Source: SABI01 sp963663665 (GTDB taxonomy: Bacteria > Spirochaetota > Spirochaetia > Sphaerochaetales > Sphaerochaetaceae). From it: DNA of 5,982 bases. How positions within the stretch are numbered: position 1 is the first letter of the stretch; every line of letters starts with the position of its first letter. Made by a program: the position numbers and the translations under genes. Positions 1 through 5,982 of the stretch are shown here, piece after piece. Location: NCBI GenBank assembly GCA_963663665.2, contig CAXXKP010000003.1, positions 1 to 5,982 on the forward strand. Direction: 5' to 3'. The notes under the pieces were generated by a model, which saw nothing but the letters and a program-made list of their open reading frames with translations, was not told where the DNA came from and made no database searches.

Positions 1-856
1 CATTCTCAATAAGATATTTCATTTCTACTGCGTTTTTTGCTTCGGAAACAAAATATTGATGATCAGTGGCGTTTCTTAAGCTAAGACCTTCACCATAAAG
101 CGATTTAAATAATGCGTAGTTAACAATATTCTGATTGTTTGAAAGCACACTGATTAAATCCAAAATCTCATTTTCAAATTGATCATAATCTGATAAAAAA
201 CTGTTCTCAACATCCAAAACTTCCTGACGATCTTTCAATAACTCTAAAGCTTCTACCTTCTTTTCTAATTTCGCAATTTTACCTTCGTACTCAGTGAATA
301 ATTCCATTGAATCTATTTCAAACTTTCGGAGACGCTTAACTTCTACTTCTGTAAAACTATCAGGAACAGGAAGCTTTTTTAGGGTATCCTCTAGATTGCT
401 ATTAAAAGCCTTCAATTTCCTATTCCATCTAACGATGTTAATCTCACCTAGTCCCAAATGTCTTACTAGCTCTTGAACCATAGAGGTTAACGCTTCTGGA
501 TCATTAATTTTTTTTACCCACACACCAGTTAACACATCTTTGATATCACTTTCTGAGAGTGGGGGTATTAGGATAGGGAATATTCGATGAGAGAGAACCC
601 AAGCAGCTCCTAGTTCACTTAGGCAGAAGGGTCTAGTAAAATAATTTTTACTTAGTAACACGATTACTGCATCAGGCTCTTGGATTTCTGACTTGATGAA
701 TTCAACAAAATTTTTTCCTGATGGTATTGATAATCCTTCGAGCGATGAGCAGAAAATATCATCATCACCAATTTTCACTATCTTCAGTAGATCTACAAAT
801 GCATCTACCAACATTACATCTGCAGCGGCATGGCTTATAAAAATCCTCTTTGACAT
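1..856 (-). CDS. TIR-domain protein, probable NAD-degrading defence effector (C-terminus outside window)
   Basis: The frame is open from ATG at 856 to the left edge: 285 codons and no stop, so the protein is C-terminally truncated here by the window. Residues 1-135 read as a bacterial TIR domain (TIR_2 type). They start with a KRIFISHAAAD strand-A motif, followed by IFCSSLEG and IPSGKNF, a hydrophobic AVIVLLS strand at 63-69, then NYFTRPFCLSELGAAW at 71-86 and RIFPILIPP at 91-99. Glu81 in CLSEL sits where the catalytic glutamate of TIR NADases lies. Residues about 170-215 are rich in Lys, Glu and Leu and look like a coiled coil. The region after about 220 (LSDYDQFENEILDLIS onward) is helical-looking and not recognised; it may sense a signal or mediate assembly. 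Known bacterial TIR proteins cleave NAD+ or make cyclic ADP-ribose signals during phage infection (Thoeris ThsB, TIR-SAVED, TIR short Argonaute partners). Activity here is inferred from the fold. The TIR assignment is firm; the specific system is unknown. Confidence 0.88.
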   Translation of the reverse strand, partial: MSKRIFISHAAADVMLVDAFVDLLKIVKIGDDDIFCSSLEGLSIPSGKNFVEFIKSEIQEPDAVIVLLSKNYFTRPFCLSELGAAWVLSHRIFPILIPPLSESDIKDVLTGVWVKKINDPEALTSMVQELVRHLGLGEINIVRWNRKLKAFNSNLEDTLKKLPVPDSFTEVEVKRLRKFEIDSMELFTEYEGKIAKLEKKVEALELLKDRQEVLDVENSFLSDYDQFENEILDLISVLSNNQNIVNYALFKSLYGEGLSLRNATDHQYFVSEAKNAVEMKYLIEN

Positions 857-866
857 AAATCATTAT

Positions 867-874
867 ACCTCTTT
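867..874 (-). promoter_or_regulatory. ribosome binding site of the TIR gene
   Basis: The minus strand reads AAAGAGGT here, with AGAGG ending 11 nt before the ATG at 856. The spacing is slightly long but acceptable. It supports ATG 856 as the start, because that codon opens directly into the TIR strand-A motif and no earlier in-frame start gives a better match. Confidence 0.5.
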
Positions 875-888
875 AAACTTAATAGAAT

Positions 889-905
889 GGCAAATTACTT
901 TTGCC
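889..905. repeat. short inverted repeat in the gap before the TIR gene
   Basis: GGCAAA (889-894) and TTTGCC (900-905) are perfect inverted arms around a 5-nt spacer. They lie in the 132-nt gap between the 250-residue gene and the TIR gene. No T-run follows on the minus strand, so it is not a convincing terminator. It could be a small operator or an mRNA hairpin just ahead of the TIR start, or chance. The same gap has TTATACTT twice (943-950 and 967-974). I see no clear sigma-70 promoter in the gap. Confidence 0.25.
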
Positions 906-988
906 TATTAAAAATAAAATGAATCATAAATTATTTGATTGGTTATACTTGTCCCCCAAACTCCTTTTATACTTCTCAATTTTTTTGC

Positions 989-1741
989 TCAGTCTGCATT
1001 GAATATCTTTCCATATGGATTGTCATTCATACAGATTTCATTCCAGCTGAAATCATATTTTTCATCATCGGGATAAATTGGGAACTTAATACGAAATGGT
1101 GCTCCGATAGCGTCAGACAAGCTATCGTCTAAACTAATCCAGCCATAGACGTTCGGTATAACAGCATCTGCAAATCTAACATTACAAAATTGGGCCGAAT
1201 AAAGGACTAACAATCCGCATAAAGCTAAAGTAGCGTTCTTTAAAGTAGCTTCATTGAACTTTTCCTGTCTGTTATGTTTTACATGATTATATGCAGCATA
1301 CCAAGGAAGTTTATTATCTATGCCTTCGCGCCACGCTTCAAAAGGAGCAACTTTGCATCTTCCTGTCCAATTAGGCATAGTAACTTCAAATTGGGATAAA
1401 AAGTGGCTCTTATTAAGAATGGCATAATCAGACATGTTTAAATCTCTTCCATCACTCCTTCGGTACCCGTTCTTAATGAGAATATTTTTCATATTCGATT
1501 CAATTTCAGTACAAGTACGTAATAGCAATTCATACATTCTCAAAGAATAACAATCCTCATTACTATCACACGGCTCTATATAGTCAAAAAGAAACTCAAA
1601 ATCTTTATATAGCATTTCTACGCTTTGTCTGACCTGCCATCGATTGGGTATATATCTATCATCATGCATGTATAGATTATCTGATTCCCCTTGCCGAACA
1701 TTCGGTCTGTAAGTTAGGAAAAATGGTTTTGATAGTCCCAT
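989..1741 (-). CDS. uncharacterised 250-residue protein between hsdR and the TIR gene, possibly HEPN-like
   Basis: This is a complete ORF of 250 codons from ATG 1741 to TGA at 991-989, with a strong Shine-Dalgarno. I do not recognise the family. There is no signal peptide and no obvious enzyme motif. Residues about 35-90 look helical, including RMYELLLRTCTEIESNMKNI at 68-87. A Trp-rich loop (MPNWTGRCK 122-130, AWREG 136-140, LPWYAAY 145-151) leads to YNHVKHNR at 151-158. A second helix, KNATLALCGLLVLYSAQF at 168-185, follows; it is hydrophobic enough to resemble a membrane segment but is more likely a buried helix. The C-terminus (about 195-250) is acidic and rich in Asp, Tyr and Pro. An acidic or charged helix followed by an N..KH motif and another helix recalls HEPN-type helical folds, but the canonical R-x4-6-H is not clearly present, so that link is weak. 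Position downstream of hsdR and upstream of a TIR gene suggests a defence role by association only. It could instead be an unrelated cargo gene. Confidence 0.8.
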   Translation of the reverse strand: MGLSKPFFLTYRPNVRQGESDNLYMHDDRYIPNRWQVRQSVEMLYKDFEFLFDYIEPCDSNEDCYSLRMYELLLRTCTEIESNMKNILIKNGYRRSDGRDLNMSDYAILNKSHFLSQFEVTMPNWTGRCKVAPFEAWREGIDNKLPWYAAYNHVKHNRQEKFNEATLKNATLALCGLLVLYSAQFCNVRFADAVIPNVYGWISLDDSLSDAIGAPFRIKFPIYPDDEKYDFSWNEICMNDNPYGKIFNAD

Positions 1742-1745
1742 AACC

Positions 1746-1752
1746 CCTCCTT
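1746..1752 (-). promoter_or_regulatory. strong ribosome binding site of the 250-residue protein
   Basis: The minus strand reads AAGGAGG, followed by GGTT and then the ATG at 1741. This near-perfect Shine-Dalgarno fixes the start codon and suggests efficient translation, independent of the hsdR ribosomes that stop 80 nt upstream. Confidence 0.75.
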
Positions 1753-1797
1753 TTTTTCAAAAAGTTTAAATAAACCGTATAAGATATAAATTTAAAT

Positions 1798-1844
1798 TCA
1801 ATGGTGATGTACTACCCACACTTAGATCTCAAATCCACCATTGA
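1798..1844. repeat. 9-bp inverted repeat spanning the hsdR stop codon
   Basis: TCAATGGTG (1798-1806) and CACCATTGA (1836-1844) are perfect inverted arms with a 29-nt loop holding the hsdR stop codon. In hsdR mRNA they could form a stem at the 3' end, followed by an AU-rich stretch (AUUUAAAUUUAUAU) rather than a pure U tract. A weak terminator, a transcript-stabilising or processing hairpin, or a chance match are all possible. The loop is long for an intrinsic terminator. The rest of the 80-nt gap is AT-rich, with a GTTTA-TT-TAAAC palindrome (1764-1775) and no confident promoter. Confidence 0.35.
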
Positions 1845-4800
1845 TAAGAAATTCCCTCAAGAGTTTGTCAATTTTCGCATTGACTCTGTACTCCTTTATT
1901 TTCGTTTTTTCCACACTTTCAAAATATGCTTTTGCTTTCGTCCTATCTACGGTGTTTTTTAGATCCTCGAATCGACCATATTCGTTGATATTTGCAGCTG
2001 ACACTCTTATTTTCATAAAAATTCTAAGTTTACTTTCATCCAGTCCCAATATTGATGCAAGCCTGTGTATCTGATCATTTTTGATCCTAGCATGATATTC
2101 ATTTACATAATCTTTAAAAGTTTTTCCCTTCTCTATCTCTACATTCCCTCTTTCAACATCATGAAGAAAAAGAGCAGCATATTTCTGTTCTTCTTGTGAA
2201 AGAGCAGCAAATGATTTGTGAAGTTCATCCAAAGTTTTTTGCTTTTCAATTTGATCTCCTAAACTAAGAGCCTTCAAATATTTCTCAAAACGAGAGTCCA
2301 TATATTCTTTATCAATTTTTCCTGTATCTATCTCTGTAAGGTGCCCATCTATCGGATAGGGAATATCATCAGATCTACCTCCTCCGCCTCCATCATTGAA
2401 GAGTTCTTTGTAACGCTGGGCAAGTATAAGATACAAATTTTCATCAAAGGTTATTATGACTTCTTTCTTAGCCTCGCCCTCGCCAAAGATGTAGCTCGTT
2501 CTTTCCCATGTAAAGCCCTGTACTCTTGCGGCTTCAAGATAATCGTTAAATTTCTTGAAAAGTGAAGCAAACTTACCCTTTTCCGAATTATCTTCAGGAA
2601 GCTTTTCTCGATCTGGAATACCGGCCTGAATGAAAAGTTCAGAGATTTCATTATAAATAAAATTCATTTTTTCCAGGTTGCTATCAAGCTTTTCAACAAA
2701 AAGGTCATAAGGCCTATCACCAGAATATAGTTTTACAGCTTTCTGTATTCTCTTCTCCATTGTGTGAGGCTTTCTGTAATACCTAATAACCCCAAATGGT
2801 TTGTCTGGTCCAAAAATCCTATTTGTTCTTGAAAATGCTTGGATTATACCTTCATATTTCAGCTGCTTATCAAGGTAAAGTGTGTTCAACCATTTTGAAT
2901 CAAATCCTGTGAGCATCTGGTCAACAACAATCAGAAGGTCTATTTGTTTTTCTGGTGTTCTTTCGATAAACCTATATGGATCTTTATGTGCAAGCCTATT
3001 TGCGATATCTTTTTTATACTTATCATAATTAGAAAGAGTGAATTCTTGGCTATATTGGTTGTTATAATCAGTAACAATCTCTATAAGTCCTTCTTCTTTG
3101 AATTCGACCCCACCATTATTATCGATACTAGGATCAAAGAGACATGTCACTTTAAGATCAGGATCTGCTGTCCTGATTAGTCTAAAATAAATGATTGCTT
3201 CATTGATGCTGCTTGTTGCAAAAATTGCATGGAATTTATTGTTATGGCTTAAGGTAACCCAATTTTCGACTATATCCTTCACTACTATTTGTTGGTGTTC
3301 TTCCGAAAGATATTGAGAATTGGGAATATAATCCTCAATACCAAGTACAGCCTTTCCATCCTCTCCAATGTAACCAGCCATTGGAACATTATTCATATAG
3401 TTGTAGAATATCTCACTTTTCCTTGGATCTGCGATTGCCTCTGCTTCAGAGGCAGCTTTAGCTTTTTCTAACGCAATGACTTTTCTTAGATCTCTGTCCC
3501 TAAAAGTATGTACTTTATAAGGATCAAATCCAAGAACATTTTTATCTCTAATACCATCTGCGATACTGTACCTATGTAATTCATCTCCAAATATCGTGGA
3601 GGTTGTACTTTTCTTTTTCTGATTTTCTATCAGTATAGGAGTTCCAGTAAATCCGAAGAATATTGCTCCTGGAAAGGTCCCTTTCACCGTGAGAAGCATT
3701 TCACCAAACGTTGAGCGATGGGCCTCATCTATTATGAACACCATCCTCTTGGAATTAATCTTTTCTATATCCTGGGCACCGAGTCCATCGTCTTTAATCC
3801 TGCTCATCTTCTGTATCGATGTGACGATGAGCGTATCGGCAGGATCCGAACTCTTCAATCGTGATATGAGTACATAGGTATCTTCAGTCGCCTGTACATC
3901 CTCAGTATCACTCGAGAAGGAGCGATATTCCTTGAGTGATTGGGTCCCAAGCTCAATCCTATCCATAAGAAAAACAACCTTATCAGCATCTTTCGAATTG
4001 GCAATTAGTTGAGCAGACTTAAAGCTGGTCATAGTTTTTCCAGAACCTGTTGTATGCCAAATATACCCGCCACGCACATCTCTTCCATCCCACTGAACTT
4101 TAGATACACGATCAGAGATAGCGCTTGAGGCATAATACTGATAGCTTCGCATTACTTTAAGAATCCCGTCAGAACCATCAGCAACAGTGTAAAACCCAAT
4201 CAGTTGATGTGCCATGGGTATGGACAGGAGCGAAGATACAATACCTTGCCATTCATTTATTGGTTCATTGTTGAAATCTGCCCAATGAAAATAGTAATCC
4301 TTGACAAATTTACCTTCAGGACCGGGGTTTGCAAAATACACAGTCTCGTTCGGTTCCATCGCAACAAAGACCTGTATCAGCGAAAAAAGACCAGTAAATA
4401 CTCCTTCAAAAGCGTATTTCTCTATTTGATTGTAAGCTTGACTCACAGAAATTCCACTCTTTTTTAATTCGATGTGGATTACAGGCATTCCGTTTATCAA
4501 CAGCATCAAATCCCCTCTTCTATCATTTGCAATGACTTCTCGGGAATTGAGCTTAGGTTGCTGCACTATCTGGTATCTGCTTTGACCGGCAGCAATCTCA
4601 TTTCGGTCATATATCTTAAGGCTTATCTCTTTTCCCAAGTGTTCTTGGTCATTAGGGTTATCACGTTTGATAGAAACGGTCTTACCGTTGATAAAACCAT
4701 TTAGTTTCAAAGGAGTTCTCAAAGCAACAACTTGCTCCATAATTTGCTGCATCTCACTGTCAGTTAGAGGACAATCGTTGAGTCTGTCGCGTGTCATATT

Positions 4801-4953
4801 GTTATTGTTAAGGATGGCTTTCCAATTTTTAATCAAATCTTTCTCGATGGGATTTTTGAGAACTTTTTGCTCCCAGCCTTTTTTGGATAGAGCTTCAATT
4901 AGAGCCTCTTCAAACTCTGATTCTTTTGTAAATATAGAATTAGTTGAATGCAT
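1822..4953 (-). CDS. hsdR: type I restriction enzyme, motor and endonuclease subunit HsdR (EcoR124I/type IC-like)
   Basis: HsdR binds the HsdM-HsdS methyltransferase core, pumps DNA by ATP-driven translocation and cuts unmodified DNA far from the site. From Met at 4953 it is 1043 residues, close to EcoR124I HsdR. The N-terminal PD-(D/E)xK nuclease shows Asp148 in RRGDLML, Glu162 and Lys164 in HIELKK, and the type I QxxxY element Gln176-Tyr180. These match the spacing of the EcoR124I catalytic residues. The SF2 motor shows Walker A HTTGSGKT (Lys306), DEAH at 409-412, motif III FTGTP near 435-439, motif V TGFD at 682-685 and motif VI QAFSRTNR at 705-712. The C-terminal third is helical, as expected for the HsdM-docking region, with an odd five-glycine run at 855-859. 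An in-frame ATG at 4986 would give 1054 residues, but it lies inside hsdS and has no ribosome binding site. All motifs are intact and there is no frameshift, so the enzyme looks functional. Confidence 0.96.
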   Translation of the reverse strand: MHSTNSIFTKESEFEEALIEALSKKGWEQKVLKNPIEKDLIKNWKAILNNNNMTRDRLNDCPLTDSEMQQIMEQVVALRTPLKLNGFINGKTVSIKRDNPNDQEHLGKEISLKIYDRNEIAAGQSRYQIVQQPKLNSREVIANDRRGDLMLLINGMPVIHIELKKSGISVSQAYNQIEKYAFEGVFTGLFSLIQVFVAMEPNETVYFANPGPEGKFVKDYYFHWADFNNEPINEWQGIVSSLLSIPMAHQLIGFYTVADGSDGILKVMRSYQYYASSAISDRVSKVQWDGRDVRGGYIWHTTGSGKTMTSFKSAQLIANSKDADKVVFLMDRIELGTQSLKEYRSFSSDTEDVQATEDTYVLISRLKSSDPADTLIVTSIQKMSRIKDDGLGAQDIEKINSKRMVFIIDEAHRSTFGEMLLTVKGTFPGAIFFGFTGTPILIENQKKKSTTSTIFGDELHRYSIADGIRDKNVLGFDPYKVHTFRDRDLRKVIALEKAKAASEAEAIADPRKSEIFYNYMNNVPMAGYIGEDGKAVLGIEDYIPNSQYLSEEHQQIVVKDIVENWVTLSHNNKFHAIFATSSINEAIIYFRLIRTADPDLKVTCLFDPSIDNNGGVEFKEEGLIEIVTDYNNQYSQEFTLSNYDKYKKDIANRLAHKDPYRFIERTPEKQIDLLIVVDQMLTGFDSKWLNTLYLDKQLKYEGIIQAFSRTNRIFGPDKPFGVIRYYRKPHTMEKRIQKAVKLYSGDRPYDLFVEKLDSNLEKMNFIYNEISELFIQAGIPDREKLPEDNSEKGKFASLFKKFNDYLEAARVQGFTWERTSYIFGEGEAKKEVIITFDENLYLILAQRYKELFNDGGGGGRSDDIPYPIDGHLTEIDTGKIDKEYMDSRFEKYLKALSLGDQIEKQKTLDELHKSFAALSQEEQKYAALFLHDVERGNVEIEKGKTFKDYVNEYHARIKNDQIHRLASILGLDESKLRIFMKIRVSAANINEYGRFEDLKNTVDRTKAKAYFESVEKTKIKEYRVNAKIDKLLREFLINGGFEI

Positions 4954-4961
4954 ATACTGGT

Positions 4962-4968
4962 CCACCTT
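4962..4968 (-). promoter_or_regulatory. ribosome binding site that decides the hsdR start
   Basis: The minus strand reads AAGGTGG, 8 nt before the ATG at 4953, and overlaps the hsdS TAA stop (4969-4967). The alternative upstream ATG at 4986 has only an A-rich leader with no Shine-Dalgarno. This favours the 4953 start and implies translational coupling: ribosomes finishing hsdS can restart on hsdR, which helps keep subunit ratios in step. Confidence 0.65.
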
Positions 4969-5982
4969 ATACAAACATTTTTTCAAGCATCGATTTTTTT
5001 ATATTCTTTAGCTTTTCTAGCTTACGCTGATGAAGGGTGATAAGGTTACTAAGATAATCAATGAATTGGGCGATCTTCTTTTGCTCATCTAGTTCTGGAA
5101 GAGGTACAATTAATTCTTTGTAATCACCAAGATTATAATTAGTTCGCCCATCTCCCGTCGAAACGGAAACAGCCCACTTTTTATGGAAATCTGTATTTAA
5201 AAAACTTGCCAAGTATTTTGAGTCAATTATTTTTGGGTTTGGTCGAGTAACAATAGTTGCAAAACCTATTGAATTCACTTCGTTTTCAGTTATTACAGCT
5301 GAGGTCCCAATATCTCCCGTGTGTACTGTTACTACATCTCCTAACATATGCCTTCGAGTTGAATTATTCTCTGCAAAAGAACTTTCAAGATATATAGGAT
5401 TCTTTCCAAATTTAAATCTATTGTCTTTAATATCAGAATTACGAATCAATAGCGTCCCTTCGGTTGTATAATTTTTCGTCATTGTTGTTACTAACCCAAT
5501 AAAAATATTCCCAAGTTCCGTAACCTTACGCTGTTCCCAAGGGTCAGTAAATCCAGCAAATCGAATTTCAGGGAAAGTCGAGCCTTGTTTTGGAAACATT
5601 TTCTCAAGCATTGATTTCTTAACAGCAACCAGTTTGTCACACTTACGCTGATGAAGGGTGATAAGGTTGTCGAGGTTAGTAAAATAGTCTCCAATTTTTG
5701 ATTGTTCCGCTGAACTAGGAAACATAAATTGCATATTTCGAAACATACCATTTGTTATTTGATTGATTGTTGCGCCAAGATTTTTTCCAATTTCGCAATT
5801 AAAAACTTGTGTGCTTAACAGTGCATTTGTGAATGAAGAATTTGATGATCGGATCCCTGTCATAAACGCTCCAATAACAGTATTGTCCATTTTAACCTTG
5901 ATTTGAGCGTGTTTTCCTATTAATGAACGAGATCCATTTCGTACAACGACTATAATATCTCCCTCTTTTACATTGTCAGAAT
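4967..5982 (-). CDS. hsdS: type I restriction-modification specificity subunit HsdS (N-terminus outside window)
   Basis: HsdS recognises the bipartite DNA target and scaffolds two HsdM and the HsdR subunits. The frame is open from the right edge to TAA at 4969-4967, giving 337 visible residues. Full-length HsdS is usually about 400, so roughly the first 60-80 are missing. The Met codon at 5890 is internal, because GDIIVVVRNGSRSLIG precedes it in frame and fits a recognition domain. In visible numbering, residues 1-90 are the end of recognition domain 1, followed by a central conserved helix (EQSKIGDYF ... LITLHQRK ... KKSMLEKMF, about 92-129). Recognition domain 2 starts near PEIRFAGFTDPWEQRK (137-152) and includes GDVVTVHTGDIGTSAV and the GDGRTNYNLGDYKELIVPLP segment. 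A second conserved helix (EQKKIAQFI ... LITLHQRK ... KKSMLEKMF) ends the protein. The two halves show the usual circular symmetry. hsdR follows by 13 nt. hsdM is expected upstream, beyond the right edge. The target sequence cannot be read from this. Confidence 0.95.
   Translation of the reverse strand, partial: SDNVKEGDIIVVVRNGSRSLIGKHAQIKVKMDNTVIGAFMTGIRSSNSSFTNALLSTQVFNCEIGKNLGATINQITNGMFRNMQFMFPSSAEQSKIGDYFTNLDNLITLHQRKCDKLVAVKKSMLEKMFPKQGSTFPEIRFAGFTDPWEQRKVTELGNIFIGLVTTMTKNYTTEGTLLIRNSDIKDNRFKFGKNPIYLESSFAENNSTRRHMLGDVVTVHTGDIGTSAVITENEVNSIGFATIVTRPNPKIIDSKYLASFLNTDFHKKWAVSVSTGDGRTNYNLGDYKELIVPLPELDEQKKIAQFIDYLSNLITLHQRKLEKLKNIKKSMLEKMFV
5021..5047. repeat. 27-bp direct repeat, copy in the hsdS C-terminal conserved region
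   Basis: A perfect 27-bp match (begins CTTACGCTGATG, ends GATAAGGTT on the + strand) to 5642-5668, exactly 621 bp away. It encodes NLITLHQRK in the C-terminal conserved helix. A second near match in the same register (4973-4996 against 5594-5617, 22 of 24 bases) encodes SMLEKMF. Such repeats in hsdS allow homologous exchange of recognition domains. Confidence 0.85.
5642..5668. repeat. 27-bp direct repeat, copy in the hsdS central conserved region
   Basis: Partner of the repeat at 5021-5047, identical over 27 bp and encoding NLITLHQRK in the central conserved helix. The interval between the copies covers the whole second recognition domain, so crossing over between the copies would delete or swap it in frame (621 bp is 207 codons). 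Confidence 0.85.

Noticed and set aside
889..905. The hairpin before the TIR gene as an intrinsic terminator
   Set aside because: The stem is only 6 bp and no T-run follows on the minus strand.
294..911. Open frames on the + strand at 294-476 and 693-911
   Set aside because: They lie opposite the TIR coding frame, lack convincing ribosome binding sites and have low-complexity translations. The minus strand frame is open through the whole stretch and encodes a recognisable domain.
929..967. AAAGGAG-like sequence on the minus strand (961-967) followed by a TTG codon, as a possible tiny leader gene
   Set aside because: The TTG is only about 1 nt from the Shine-Dalgarno core, the frame is about 11 codons, and there is no sign of an attenuator or conserved peptide.
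4204..5011. Open frames on the + strand at 4204-4467, 4474-4704 and 4667-5011
   Set aside because: They are antisense to hsdR and the end of hsdS, whose protein motifs are unambiguous. Their translations show no family features.
5491..5751. Minus strand 86-residue frame inside hsdS
   Set aside because: It is an alternative frame of the HsdS coding sequence, with no ribosome binding site of note. The HsdS frame carries the conserved motifs.
1..5982. CRISPR array, tRNA, rRNA, insertion sequence or attachment site
   Set aside because: I saw no regularly spaced repeats, no tRNA-like cloverleaf, no transposase frame and no terminal inverted repeats. The only clear long repeat is the hsdS internal one.

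Overview
All genes in this window lie on the minus strand, so it is transcribed from the right edge to the left edge. Reading that way it holds the 3' part of hsdS (5' end beyond base 5982), a complete hsdR, an unrecognised 250-residue gene, and a TIR-domain gene that runs off the left edge at base 1. The DNA is AT-rich, the ribosome binding sites are of the strong AAGGAGG type, and the HsdS conserved regions (for example EIRFAGFTDPWEQRK and LHQRK..KL...KKSMLEKMF) resemble those common in Bacillota. A low-GC Firmicute chromosome or accessory element is therefore the best guess. I cannot name a species.

Bases 4967-5982 hold the specificity subunit of a type I restriction-modification enzyme: the end of its first target recognition domain, the central conserved region, the full second recognition domain and the C-terminal conserved region. 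The two conserved regions share a perfect 27-bp direct repeat. Bases 1822-4953 hold the EcoR124I-like (type IC-like) motor and nuclease subunit HsdR. It starts 13 nt after the hsdS stop, and its ribosome binding site overlaps that stop, so the two genes are coupled. The methyltransferase gene hsdM is not visible; I expect it beyond the right edge. No + strand gene is convincing.

Downstream of hsdR, after 80 nt that include a 9-bp inverted repeat at the hsdR 3' end, comes a 250-residue protein with a strong Shine-Dalgarno (989-1741). It is not recognised; a NHVKH motif hints weakly at a HEPN-like helical fold. After a further 132 nt comes a TIR-domain protein (856 down to 1) with the likely NADase glutamate and a coiled-coil linker. 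Its C-terminus lies outside the window.

The layout fits a defence locus: a type I restriction enzyme followed by a probable TIR suicide effector and an uncharacterised partner. Whether the last two genes form one system, and whether they act with the restriction enzyme as PrrC does with EcoprrI, is inference.
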